A DNA stretch of 7,800 nucleotides from Prolixibacteraceae bacterium (GTDB lineage: Bacteria > Bacteroidota > Bacteroidia > Bacteroidales > Prolixibacteraceae). The stretch lies in contig JALOCD010000148.1 in assembly GCA_023228025.1 (NCBI GenBank), positions 1 through 7,800 of the forward strand, written 5' to 3'. The stretch's first letter is position 1. Every line of letters starts with the position of its first letter. The position numbers and the translations under genes are program-made. Shown in pieces: positions 1-6,247 of this stretch. The notes beneath the pieces were generated by a model that did no database searches, was not told the origin of the DNA, and worked only from the letters and a program-made list of their open reading frames with translations.

Positions 1-1
1 C

Positions 2-880
2 GACGATGTTTATGGCCGTTTAAAAAGCGCATTCAATGAAAACCAGGTGTTCCTGATTTCCGACAACCAGGAATTTGTACCGGTCGTTGTCGGTGGCAAA
101 GCGAGCGATATCCAGTCGGTGGTCAGTGACCTGTTTATCCGGAACAGGAAAAACGAGTTGATACCGGTCCGCGACCTTGTTTCTGAGACCAAAGGGGAGG
201 ACCTGAAACTGATCGTTGCAGGAAAGGAGGGTGAATATTTTCCGGTCAACTTTGATATCGCACCTGAAAAGGCCAATGAGATTACTGAGAAAGTGGGGAA
301 TGTTGTGCGGCAGGACCGGTTATTTGAGGTTGGTTTTAGCGGAAATATCTTTTCGAACAAAGCGTTGATGAAAGAGCTGACCATTATCCTGCTGATAGGG
401 TTTGCCCTGCTCTACTTTATCCTTACTTCGCAGTTCGAATCATTGGCCCTTCCTTTGTTGGTGCTGTTGGAAGTGCCCATTGATATTTTCGGGGCATTTA
501 TTGCCTTGAAATTAGGTGGTACCGGAATTAACCTGATGTCGTTGATCGGCATTGTGGTGATGAGCGGGATCGTGATCAACGATTCGATCCTGAAAGTGGA
601 CACAATGAATAAACTGTTCAATGAAGGCACTTCGTTGATGCGCGCGATCGTAGAATCCGGTCACCGGCGTTTGCTCTCCATTATCATGACCAGCCTTACC
701 GCTATCCTTGCATTGCTTCCAATTTTGTTTACCCCCGGCCTTGGGGCCGATTTACAAAAACCCCTTGCCCTGGCTGTGATCGGAAGCATGATACTGGGAA
801 CGCTGGTCAGTTTGTATTTTGTGCCGTTGTGCTTTTACTATCTTAAGAAACGTGCCAAAGTTGAACGAAAAAATGTTTGA
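2..880 (+). CDS. RND-family efflux permease, C-terminal part (5' end outside window)
   Basis: This is the C-terminal part of an inner-membrane RND (AcrB-like) proton-driven efflux permease. The frame is open from the first complete codon at 2-4, so the start lies upstream; the GTG at 47 is internal. About 130 residues of periplasmic porter/docking domain (2 to about 360) are followed by hydrophobic segments matching TM8-TM12: about 368-430, 450-505, 525-590, 660-730 and 765-845. The signature SQFES after TM8, then VPIDIFG, GIVINDSILKVD and IMTSLTAILALLP, are classic RND landmarks. At the TM10 position where AcrB has the proton-relay Lys940 (AKNAIL), this protein reads VINDSIL with no lysine, as I recall for some other RND subgroups, so its coupling residues may differ. 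No membrane-fusion or TolC partner is visible. The C-terminus runs into the GTTTGAAN repeat array. The family call is secure; the substrate is unknown. Confidence 0.93.
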   Translation, partial: DDVYGRLKSAFNENQVFLISDNQEFVPVVVGGKASDIQSVVSDLFIRNRKNELIPVRDLVSETKGEDLKLIVAGKEGEYFPVNFDIAPEKANEITEKVGNVVRQDRLFEVGFSGNIFSNKALMKELTIILLIGFALLYFILTSQFESLALPLLVLLEVPIDIFGAFIALKLGGTGINLMSLIGIVVMSGIVINDSILKVDTMNKLFNEGTSLMRAIVESGHRRLLSIIMTSLTAILALLPILFTPGLGADLQKPLALAVIGSMILGTLVSLYFVPLCFYYLKKRAKVERKNV

Positions 881-994
881 ATGTTTGAGTGTTTGAAAGT
901 TTGAATGTTTCGTACGCAAACATTCAAACTTTCAAACAGCGCAGCCTCAAACATTCAAACATTTTTCAAACAGCAAAGCGTCAAACATTCAAAC
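875..994. repeat. GTTTGAAN 8-mer array with perfect 20-bp inverted repeat
   Basis: The spacer between the RND gene and the DUF1573 gene is built almost entirely of GTTTGAAN octamers. Direct copies lie at 875, 883, 891 and 899, the first overlapping the RND stop codon. Their reverse complements (AAACATTC/AAACTTTC) lie at 918, 926, 949 and 983. Positions 891-910 and 918-937 form a perfect 20-bp inverted repeat around the 7-base loop CGTACGC. It could act as a bidirectional transcription stop or mRNA stabiliser, but no U-tract follows. It may instead be a copy of a genome-wide intergenic repeat family. Confidence 0.85.
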
Positions 995-1004
995 TTAATA
1001 ACCC

Positions 1005-1400
1005 ATGTACAAACCTTTCACCCTTCTTCTAGCCGTTCTTTTCTTCGCTTGTGGCACCCCCGCCGTCCGCAACGATGCCTCAATCGGATTTGCAATAGCA
1101 AAGCATAATTTCGGAAAGATCCCTTTCAAAAAAGAGGCGTCATGCACCTTTGAATTCTCAAACACAGGTAAAACTGCATTGGTGATATACGATGTAAAAA
1201 CCTCCTGTGGCTGCACGGTCCCGGAGTGGCCCCGAAAACCCATTCTTCCGGGAGAGAAAGGATTACTGAAAATCAAGTACGACGCGGCGTTTCCGGGAGT
1301 ATTCCACAAGACCGTGGAAGTAATTTACAACGGGACTGGTTCACCGGCCAGTTTGGAAATAAATGGGGAAGTGGAGTATCCTGAAAATATTGAATTATGA
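1005..1400 (+). CDS. DUF1573 domain lipoprotein
   Basis: This is a 131-residue protein of the DUF1573 family, a short Ig-like beta-sandwich found widely in Bacteroidota exported proteins; no molecular function is established. It has a hydrophobic signal peptide (residues 5-15) ending in FFAC, so Cys16 is the likely lipidation site, although Phe at -3 and -2 makes the lipobox imperfect. The DUF1573 core shows the usual order: HNFGKIPF (residues 34-41), FEFSNTGK (49-56), the conserved SCGC motif at 67-70, PILPGEKG (79-86) and KIKYD (89-93). The ATG at 1005 is the only start that gives a signal peptide. The gene ends in an ATGA overlap with the signal peptidase gene, so the two are probably co-translated. 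It may have been deleted from the degenerate downstream copy of this locus. Confidence 0.9.
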   Translation: MYKPFTLLLAVLFFACGTPAVRNDASIGFAIAKHNFGKIPFKKEASCTFEFSNTGKTALVIYDVKTSCGCTVPEWPRKPILPGEKGLLKIKYDAAFPGVFHKTVEVIYNGTGSPASLEINGEVEYPENIEL

Positions 1401-2575
1401 TCCGTAAGATTCAACTGTCCTTATTCACCATCGCTTTGATATTTGTCACTGCAATAGGCCTTTACTGGCTTGCTTTTGGGGCATTACTTGTGTTATTGAT
1501 TTGTCTGTTGTTCAGGTCTGATCTTTCGGCTTTTGTTTGGTTACGAAAGCATAGTTTTGTTTCATCCCTGGTTTACATTGTCGGTATTTTTCTTTTGGCT
1601 ATTTCGATCCGTGTATTTATGATCGAGATATTCTCCATTCCAAGCAGCTCGATGGAGAACACTCTGCTCGTTGGCGACAAGGTGCTGGTAAGTAAACTGA
1701 ATTATGGTCCGGCCATGCCGAAATCCCCCTTCGAAATTCCCTGGATCAACCTGTTTTGGTACCTGGGCTCTAGCAAAACAACCAATCTTGATTCAGCCTA
1801 CTGGGATTACAAGAGGTTAAGCGGATTTTCATTCGTAAAGCATGGCGATGTGGCAGTATTTATCCATCCTTTGTGGGGGAAAAGGGATAATTACTTCATC
1901 AAGCGCTGTGTTGGAATACCGGGCGATACGCTCCAAATCATCGACGGCGTTGTTTTTGCCAACAGAGATGCTATACCTTCTTCAGACCAAGCAAAGCAAC
2001 CATATCAGATGAAAGTAACCAATAGAGCAGTATTCAGAAATATGGTTGACAGTCTGGGATTAGAAACCTGGGAAAATAATATAGCGCAGACCAGCGAAAA
2101 GATAAGGATGAATTTAACCAGGCCACAACTTAAACAATTAAACCAAAAAAGTTGTATCGATTCCGTTTCCACAAACATAGTGGGAAACGATTCGTCTCAA
2201 TGGGTTGATCCCAAAAATAGAATTCTGGCCTGGACCATTGATAATTTCGGCCCGGTTGTGATTCCCCGAAAAGGGATGGTGATCCACCTTACACCCACTA
2301 ATTTTCTGGTTTACCGGAGGACAATCACCCATTTGGAGAAAATTAAATTAGAATCGAAAAATGACATTTTTTATCTGAACGGGCAACTTGCAACAACCTA
2401 TACCTTCCTACACAACTACTATTTCATGATGGGGGACAACCGCCACAACTCAAACGATTCGCGTTTTTGGGGTTTTGTGCCGGAAGAAAATATTGTGGGT
2501 AAAGCTTGCGTCATTCTATTTTCAAATAACGGGAATGGTATTAGGTGGAACCGAATGTTAAAACGAATAAAATAG
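1397..2575 (+). CDS. lepB: Signal peptidase I (S26 family, Bacteroidota long form)
   Basis: This membrane serine protease removes signal peptides on the periplasmic face of the inner membrane. Two hydrophobic segments (about residues 9-38 and 53-77) precede box B, SIPSSSMENTLLVGDKV (80-96), in which Ser85 is the nucleophile. The general-base lysine is Lys169 in FIKRCVGIPGD (167-177). Box E is GDNRHNSNDSRFWG (346-359). A poorly conserved stretch of roughly 140 residues separates the Lys box from box E, as I recall for long Bacteroidota S26 enzymes, giving 392 residues against 324 in E. coli. All catalytic residues are present. It overlaps the DUF1573 gene by ATGA and lies upstream of a Cys-rich precursor with an AxA site, so it may be a locus-specific peptidase rather than the housekeeping one (inference). 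Its last 34 codons recur at 6775-6881. Confidence 0.95.
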   Translation: MIRKIQLSLFTIALIFVTAIGLYWLAFGALLVLLICLLFRSDLSAFVWLRKHSFVSSLVYIVGIFLLAISIRVFMIEIFSIPSSSMENTLLVGDKVLVSKLNYGPAMPKSPFEIPWINLFWYLGSSKTTNLDSAYWDYKRLSGFSFVKHGDVAVFIHPLWGKRDNYFIKRCVGIPGDTLQIIDGVVFANRDAIPSSDQAKQPYQMKVTNRAVFRNMVDSLGLETWENNIAQTSEKIRMNLTRPQLKQLNQKSCIDSVSTNIVGNDSSQWVDPKNRILAWTIDNFGPVVIPRKGMVIHLTPTNFLVYRRTITHLEKIKLESKNDIFYLNGQLATTYTFLHNYYFMMGDNRHNSNDSRFWGFVPEENIVGKACVILFSNNGNGIRWNRMLKRIK

Positions 2576-2587
2576 GAATAAATAAAA

Positions 2588-2618
2588 TTTTATAGTTTCA
2601 CAATTTTTAGTATATTTA
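2588..2618 (+). promoter_or_regulatory. Candidate Bacteroidota-type promoter, copy A
   Basis: TATATTTA at 2611-2618 resembles the Bacteroides -7 element TAnnTTTG (last base off). TTTT at 2588-2591, 19 bases upstream, sits where the -33 TTTG is expected. The equivalent site in copy B has an exact TTTG. If used, it would start a transcript near 2625 with a leader of about 250 bases that includes the conserved block. Such motifs are common in AT-rich DNA, so the call is tentative. Confidence 0.3.
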
Positions 2619-2670
2619 TGATCTGAATGTATGTTAGTAGTTTTTCCTAGTCGAATGATTTGGCATTTAG

Positions 2671-2792
2671 GCGATTGAAATATTAACAGAAGGGAAAGAA
2701 CAGGAAGCCAAACCCGCAAAAGTTAAGCGCTTCCTGTTCGGCACCTTTTCAAAAAAGAAAGTGAGGTGATGTACCAAAGATAAGGAAATAAG
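2671..2792 (+). promoter_or_regulatory. 122-bp conserved leader block upstream of peptide gene 1
   Basis: The block is 121/122 identical to 6976-7097 and ends 86 bases before the ATG of the first Cys-rich peptide (79 bases in copy B). It can fold into two neighbouring hairpins. The first is a 10-bp stem, 2699-2708 with 2729-2738 (AACAGGAAGC/GCTTCCTGTT, 20-base loop). The second pairs CACCT 2742-2746 with AGGTG 2764-2768 and TTTC 2747-2750 with GAAA 2757-2760, with a 3-base bulge. The second hairpin would hide the purine-rich AGGTG just before an ATG at 2769 that opens a 4-codon ORF. A frame from 2671 to the TGA at 2767 is open for 32 codons with a coding-like composition (KVKRFLFGTF) but has no start codon. 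It could be a structured 5' leader, a small RNA, or a remnant of a gene end. Confidence 0.55.
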
Positions 2793-2878
2793 CAATTGAA
2801 GAAACTGTAGGTGTCTGTGAAATGATAATAGACAAATAATAAGTATTCGTAATGTAAATGTTAGAAAATTCAATTATT

Positions 2879-3127
2879 ATGAAAAGTAAAAAAATAATTT
2901 CTGCATTTTTCGTTTTGTTGATTGGTTTTGTTGGGTTTTTACAAACTAATAATTCAACTGTAGGAAATATTGATCTTCAATCATTAATGCATTTTAGTAA
3001 AGCTCAGGCAGAAGACCCTTGCCCTGGAGGTTCGACGAGGAATAAAAACTGGGGTTGCTTTTGGTCTTGGCAAGACGGTTATGATTGTTGTGGAGTATCA
3101 CGCAACAATGTTTGCGATGAATGCTAA
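2879..3127 (+). CDS. Cys-rich secreted peptide precursor 1 (NVEALA-like)
   Basis: This is an 82-residue precursor. The leader has a basic start (MKSKK) and a hydrophobic segment at residues 6-21. A polar stretch of about 20 residues (NIDLQSLMHFS near its end) follows, then AQA at 42-44 before Glu45, a good signal-peptidase-I site. The predicted mature part of 38 residues has six cysteines (48, 60, 70, 71, 79, 82), including a vicinal CC and a C-terminal Cys, plus four aromatics around WGCFWSW. Small size, two-part leader and Cys-rich tail recall, from memory, the Bacteroidales NVEALA family, although that exact motif is absent. The ATG at 2879 is chosen over 2858 because it gives a normal leader start. 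A strong terminator follows within 10 bases. The partner precursor at 7177 has its AxA at the same residues but a different mature sequence. Function is unknown; a disulfide-rich secreted signal or antagonistic peptide is possible. Confidence 0.75.
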   Translation: MKSKKIISAFFVLLIGFVGFLQTNNSTVGNIDLQSLMHFSKAQAEDPCPGGSTRNKNWGCFWSWQDGYDCCGVSRNNVCDEC

Positions 3128-3135
3128 ATTTAATT

Positions 3136-3167
3136 ACATTATGGGGGGGTGACCCCTCCCATAATGT
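3136..3167 (+). terminator. Strong hairpin after peptide gene 1
   Basis: The inverted repeat pairs ACATTATGGG (3136-3145) with CCCATAATGT (3158-3167). It continues as GGGG (3146-3149) with CCCC (3153-3156), leaving one bulged T and a 3-base TGA loop, for 14 pairs in all. It begins 8 bases after the peptide stop codon. The tail CTTGTTTAAT is only moderately T-rich, so some read-through into the propeller gene at 3207 is plausible. The same CTTGTTTAAT tail follows the terminator of peptide 2. Confidence 0.8.
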
Positions 3168-3206
3168 CTTGTTTAATAAAAAAAGTATAACAAAAAAATA
3201 AGAATT

Positions 3207-4250
3207 ATGAAGAAATATACTATTTACATTTACACATTATGTGTTTTGTTTATTTGTGGTTGTGGACAATCGAAAAAAGATTATGTAATAGAAGATAAAG
3301 ATTTTAATGGGTTGTTGCGTTTAGAAGAGAGTAAATGTATTGTAAAAAGTATTCTTAATGTTCGAGATTTTATTGCAATTGATTCATTTTTAGTGGTTAA
3401 CAATGCAAGAAAAGATAGTGTAATAATGGTGATAAATCTGAATAATTTGAATTGTATAAAATCATGGGGAATAAAAGGAAACGGTCCAAACGAGCTAGGA
3501 GTATTTACACATTTATTAAAAGTTGATTCTAATCGATTTCAATTTGTTGATTTTAGTAAAAATAAAATAAATACTTATAGAATAAGTGATTTTCGTAATG
3601 AAAATGAAGAAAAGATAAATTTTAATAACAGTAAAGAGGCAATTAGGGAAGTACCTCAAAATATCTTTTTAAAGGAAGGAAGAGAATATTATTATGATAG
3701 TCATATTAATAATGAACTATTTTTGAATAAGTGGATTAATGGAAGTTCACCTATTGTTTTGAGGAAAATTGATAAATACGATAAGAGGAATAAATCTATA
3801 GCATATGCAGGAGTATTAACTATTGGAGAAAAATCAAAGAAAATTATATATGCCTATAGATATATGAGACGTATTGACATAATGAATTTAGAAGGCACAT
3901 TAATTAAATCAATAAATAGGAAACCGGAAGTAGCGCTTCCTAAAATGGGGAAAGGCAAATTTGATATTGAAAATTCTACATTATGTTATTGGGACATTCG
4001 TGCCACGAATAATTCATTTTATGTATATTACATTGGTCATTCGGGAAGAGATATTTATAAAAACAACTTTCATGTACAGTGTTTTATTGAAGAATATGAT
4101 TGGGATGGTAATCCTATAAATCTTTATTGTTTTGATAGATATATATCAAAATTTGAAATATATCAAAAGCAAGATAAGGCCGTAACTTTCATCGGGAATC
4201 TCCAAGATGATAATAATCCATTAATTTTTTATTCATTAGGGAAAAGATAG
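3207..4250 (+). CDS. TolB-like six-bladed beta-propeller lipoprotein (BF3164-like)
   Basis: This is a 347-residue lipoprotein. The signal peptide ends in ICGC, so Cys19 is the likely lipidated residue and the protein sits in the inner or outer membrane facing the periplasm or cell surface. Features matching the Bacteroidota TolB-like/BF3164 group are IKSWGIKGNGPNEL (85-97 region, with the GxGPxE turn at 91-96), repeated short beta-strand segments typical of propeller blades, and YDWDGNPINLY at 297-307 before a final DRYISKFEI blade. No catalytic residues are recognised; such propellers usually bind ligands or partners, and the ligand is unknown. Codon use is strongly AT-rich compared with the signal peptidase gene, which suggests a different history. 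From memory, related propeller genes often accompany NVEALA-type precursors, which fits the peptide gene just upstream. An IS element was inserted 18 bases after its stop. Confidence 0.82.
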   Translation: MKKYTIYIYTLCVLFICGCGQSKKDYVIEDKDFNGLLRLEESKCIVKSILNVRDFIAIDSFLVVNNARKDSVIMVINLNNLNCIKSWGIKGNGPNELGVFTHLLKVDSNRFQFVDFSKNKINTYRISDFRNENEEKINFNNSKEAIREVPQNIFLKEGREYYYDSHINNELFLNKWINGSSPIVLRKIDKYDKRNKSIAYAGVLTIGEKSKKIIYAYRYMRRIDIMNLEGTLIKSINRKPEVALPKMGKGKFDIENSTLCYWDIRATNNSFYVYYIGHSGRDIYKNNFHVQCFIEEYDWDGNPINLYCFDRYISKFEIYQKQDKAVTFIGNLQDDNNPLIFYSLGKR

Positions 4251-4260
4251 AAACAAATTT

Positions 4261-4268
4261 TATTTATT
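4261..4268. repeat. Left copy of imperfect 8-bp target duplication
   Basis: TATTTATT abuts the left end of the IS. The right flank (5245-5252) reads AATTTATT, matching at 7 of 8 positions. Eight-base duplications are usual for the IS1595 family. Confidence 0.65.
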
Positions 4269-4290
4269 GGTATAAGCGTTTAGACCGCCC
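4269..4290. repeat. IS left terminal inverted repeat
   Basis: This 22-bp end starts GGTATAAGCG and matches the reverse complement of 5223-5244 except at three inner positions (11, 12 and 16 from the tip). Confidence 0.9.
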
Positions 4291-4303
4291 TATTTTTTTA
4301 GAA

Positions 4304-4321
4304 ATGCTACCTTCGTAGCAT
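4304..4321 (+). promoter_or_regulatory. Hairpin covering the transposase start codon
   Basis: ATGCTAC (4304-4310) and GTAGCAT (4315-4321) form a perfect 7-bp stem with a CTTC loop. The stem includes the first two bases of the transposase ATG at 4320. Such a hairpin would reduce initiation and is a plausible way to keep transposase levels low, including when transcription reads in from outside. The structure is visible; the role is inferred. Confidence 0.5.
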
Positions 4322-5219
4322 GAATGAACGAAGTCAATTTATAGGAGTGAACTCGATTAAGTTCTATGAAGCATTTTCGACTGAAGAGCAGTGTTATCAA
4401 TACTTGGCTGATGTCAAGTGGAAAGATAAAAGCTATCATTGTAGAAAGTGCGGTCATATCAAATATTATAAAGGAGTTAAGCCATTTTCAAGAAGATGTA
4501 TGAAATGCAAGTACGATGAAAGCCCAACAGCTGGAACTATGTTTGACAAGTGTAAATTTTCTTTACATCTGGCTTTCCATATTGCATTCAAGATAAGTAC
4601 CAAAAAGAAAGGCATGTCTTCGTTAGAATTATCCCAGGAATTTGAGCTACGTCAAATGACCTGTTGGGAATTTAAATGGAAGATTCAACAAGCCATGCAA
4701 AGCAGTAAACTACATCCAATCAACGGTATAGTCCATGTAGATGAATTCTATATCGGTGGAGAGGAAGAAAGTAAACGAGGCCGAAGTAAAGGCGATAAGA
4801 AGCTTGTCATAGTCGCACTTGAATTAGTCGAAGGCGGTGTTGGACGAGCTTATGCTCAATGTATCAGCAATGCATCTGCTTCCTCTTTCAGGCCATTCTT
4901 TGAAACGTATATCAGCAAAGATGCAAAAATCATTACTGATGAATGGAAAGGATATATACCTCTAAAAAAAGACTATCCAAATTTAGAACAACTCAAATCT
5001 GAAAATGGGAAGAGCTTTCAGGATATCCATATCCACATTATGAACCTGAAAGGATGGCTAAGAGGGATACATCATCATTGCAGCAGAGAAAGACTTCAAG
5101 GATACCTTGATGAGTACCATTTCAGGTACAATAGACGGTCTAAAATGGATACGATTTTTGATTCACTGATAAATAATATGGTTAATAATAATCCTATACG
5201 TTTACAATCAATAAATTAA
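4320..5219 (+). CDS. IS1595-family (ISXO2-like) transposase
   Basis: This 299-residue DDE transposase carries out cut-and-paste or copy-type movement of the surrounding IS. An N-terminal zinc ribbon is formed by Cys41/Cys44 and Cys60/Cys63 (CRKC...CMKC). A helix-turn-helix-like linker follows (about 95-130, including MSSLELSQEFEL), then the catalytic domain: Asp141 in HVDEFYIGG, Asp207 in ITDEWKGY, and the C-terminal signature HHHCSRERLQGYLDEYHFRY (251-270) before NRR, with Glu265 as a candidate third acidic residue. Length and motif order are normal for the family, with no frameshift, so the element may be active. The ATG at 4320 lies inside a small hairpin. It is a passenger with no evident role in the peptide locus. 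Confidence 0.95.
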   Translation: MNERSQFIGVNSIKFYEAFSTEEQCYQYLADVKWKDKSYHCRKCGHIKYYKGVKPFSRRCMKCKYDESPTAGTMFDKCKFSLHLAFHIAFKISTKKKGMSSLELSQEFELRQMTCWEFKWKIQQAMQSSKLHPINGIVHVDEFYIGGEEESKRGRSKGDKKLVIVALELVEGGVGRAYAQCISNASASSFRPFFETYISKDAKIITDEWKGYIPLKKDYPNLEQLKSENGKSFQDIHIHIMNLKGWLRGIHHHCSRERLQGYLDEYHFRYNRRSKMDTIFDSLINNMVNNNPIRLQSIN

Positions 5220-5222
5220 CAC

Positions 5223-5244
5223 GGGCGGCCTATGCGCTTATACC
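5223..5244. repeat. IS right terminal inverted repeat
   Basis: This is the inverted partner of 4269-4290 (19 of 22 positions), ending CGCTTATACC, and begins 3 bases after the transposase stop. Confidence 0.9.
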
Positions 5245-5252
5245 AATTTATT
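5245..5252. repeat. Right copy of imperfect 8-bp target duplication
   Basis: AATTTATT matches TATTTATT at 4261-4268 except for the first base. Confidence 0.65.
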
Positions 5253-5561
5253 TAATAGAAAAAGGGTAACATATCTTCACCCGATAATTCGTTTAACTAC
5301 AGATGCCATCATGCTATGAAATTTATCATAATTTTCAATTTGTTGATATATTGTTTATTAAAATATGACAGGAGATGATCAGATTCCTAATTATCAAAAT
5401 ATTCAAACCAATTATGCACAGGACTTTGATTTATACATTTTTACAATTACAATGTAGTATATTGTTGTTGACCCAATTTCCCTTTCGTTCCGCTTAATAT
5501 ATCATTTTAATTGATAATGGAATATAAAAACATAGTTAACATAAAACTATTAATTTGCAAG
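5253..5561. other. AT-rich stretch without a recognised gene
   Basis: I see no convincing gene in these roughly 310 bases between the IS and the thioredoxin-like gene. The only noticeable frame is a 30-codon ORF at 5365-5457 (MTGDDQIPNYQNIQ and onward) whose composition is not random-looking, but it has no recognisable family or leader. The region presumably contains the promoter for the gene at 5562; no clear TTTG/TAnnTTTG pair stands out. Confidence 0.4.
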
Positions 5562-6155
5562 ATGAAAAAAAGAATCATTGTGACTTTATTAGTATCACTT
5601 TTAATTATATTTTCTATCTTTATTACTATCAAGTATAATATTTCTCAGGATAATTTATTTAACGAGAAGAATAAATATGCTGATGAATTTATTGGCATGA
5701 CTTCTTTTTTTAATCTATTGTATGAAGAGGGAAGTCATTTAGATGAGTTCGCATATGAGCTAAGTAAAAATTACCAAGTTAAAAATAAGTTGCTATGTGT
5801 TTTTAGCTCAAATACTTGCTCTAAATGTATTGTTGAAGAATTGAATTTTTTGAAGATGCAATTCTCCAAAGATAGACTATCATTTGACAATATTGTATTG
5901 GTATGTTTGACAGATGAGGGGAATTTGTTTGAAGACTACCCATTTAAAGAGTATGCTAAATTATTTAGAACTGTTTGTCTTAATTTTGGTGGTGAATTAA
6001 ATAGAATTAAGCAAAAACCTTTCTATATATACATTACTACGACAGGAAAATATAATTACTTTTATATTCCCGAATTGATCCCATCGTTTAAGGAAAGATA
6101 TTTTGAAGACGTTTCCTATATACTTTTAAAAAATAGTGATAAAAGTACTTGGTAA
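5562..6155 (+). CDS. Membrane-anchored thioredoxin-like CxxC protein
   Basis: This 197-residue protein has one N-terminal membrane anchor (residues 5-23, after MKKR) and a periplasmic thioredoxin-like domain. The strand LLCVFSSNTCSKCIVEEL (77-94) carries the redox-type motif CSKC at 86-89 at the end of beta-1, as in TlpA/redoxin proteins. FDNIVLVCLTDEG (108-120) is a second core strand, and KPFYIYITTTGKY (152-164) matches the cis-Pro segment with Pro153. Thiol-disulfide exchange at the periplasmic face is therefore likely. The ATG at 5562 is preferred over upstream TTG 5511 and ATG 5517 because it puts the basic residues directly before the anchor. Its position near two six-Cys secreted peptides suggests a role in their oxidation or reduction (inference). 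Codon use is AT-rich like the propeller gene. It ends with a small hairpin (6121-6128 with 6140-6147) that could contribute to termination. Confidence 0.72.
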   Translation: MKKRIIVTLLVSLLIIFSIFITIKYNISQDNLFNEKNKYADEFIGMTSFFNLLYEEGSHLDEFAYELSKNYQVKNKLLCVFSSNTCSKCIVEELNFLKMQFSKDRLSFDNIVLVCLTDEGNLFEDYPFKEYAKLFRTVCLNFGGELNRIKQKPFYIYITTTGKYNYFYIPELIPSFKERYFEDVSYILLKNSDKSTW

Positions 6156-6247
6156 CTGATCTTTAAAGGTCATGAATTAGTGGAGTACTCTAAACCATAA
6201 TATCGAAAAATTTCAATTTTACAACAGATTTTTCATTCGGATATTTT

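Larger units (their letters stand above)
2469..2792 (+). repeat. Direct repeat copy A (signal peptidase 3' end, spacer and conserved block)
   Basis: This stretch of about 324 bases recurs in direct orientation at 6775-7097. Similarity is uneven. The coding part (2469-2575) differs at 9 of 107 positions. The spacer (2576-2670) is visibly more diverged and carries indels. The last 122 bases (2671-2792) differ at one position only. Beyond 2792 the match fades within about 15 bases. A fresh duplication would be uniformly similar, so this pattern points to an old duplication with constraint or gene conversion on the final block. Confidence 0.95.
4269..5244 (+). mobile_element. Complete IS1595-family insertion sequence
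   Basis: The 976-bp element is bounded by 22-bp terminal inverted repeats: 4269-4290 (starting GGTATAAGCG) and 5223-5244 (ending CGCTTATACC), which match at 19 of 22 positions. A single intact transposase ORF fills most of it. Near-identical 8-bp flanks support insertion at this site by transposition. It lies between the propeller and thioredoxin-like genes and breaks no recognisable ORF, but it may separate two genes that were once co-transcribed. Confidence 0.93.

Noticed and set aside
10..384. Minus-strand ORF of 124 codons
   Set aside because: It lies opposite the RND coding sequence, whose protein has clear family motifs; the minus-strand product has none.
875..994. CRISPR array
   Set aside because: The repeat unit is only 8 bases, has no spacers of constant size, and occurs in both orientations.
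905..1108. Plus-strand ORF through the octamer array
   Set aside because: It is made by the repeat array and then runs out of frame through the DUF1573 start; the composition is repeat-derived.
2667..2873. Minus-strand ORF opposite the conserved block, with a hydrophobic start
   Set aside because: The hydrophobic look comes from reading A/G-rich DNA in reverse; no family features, and the start lies just ahead of the peptide gene.
5365..5457. 30-codon ORF between the IS and the thioredoxin-like gene
   Set aside because: Short, no leader or motif, no second copy; kept only as a note in the gene-free region.
6157..6172. Near-palindrome TGATCTTTAAAGGTCA after the thioredoxin-like gene
   Set aside because: No loop, one imperfect pair and no T-tract; too weak to call a terminator or operator.
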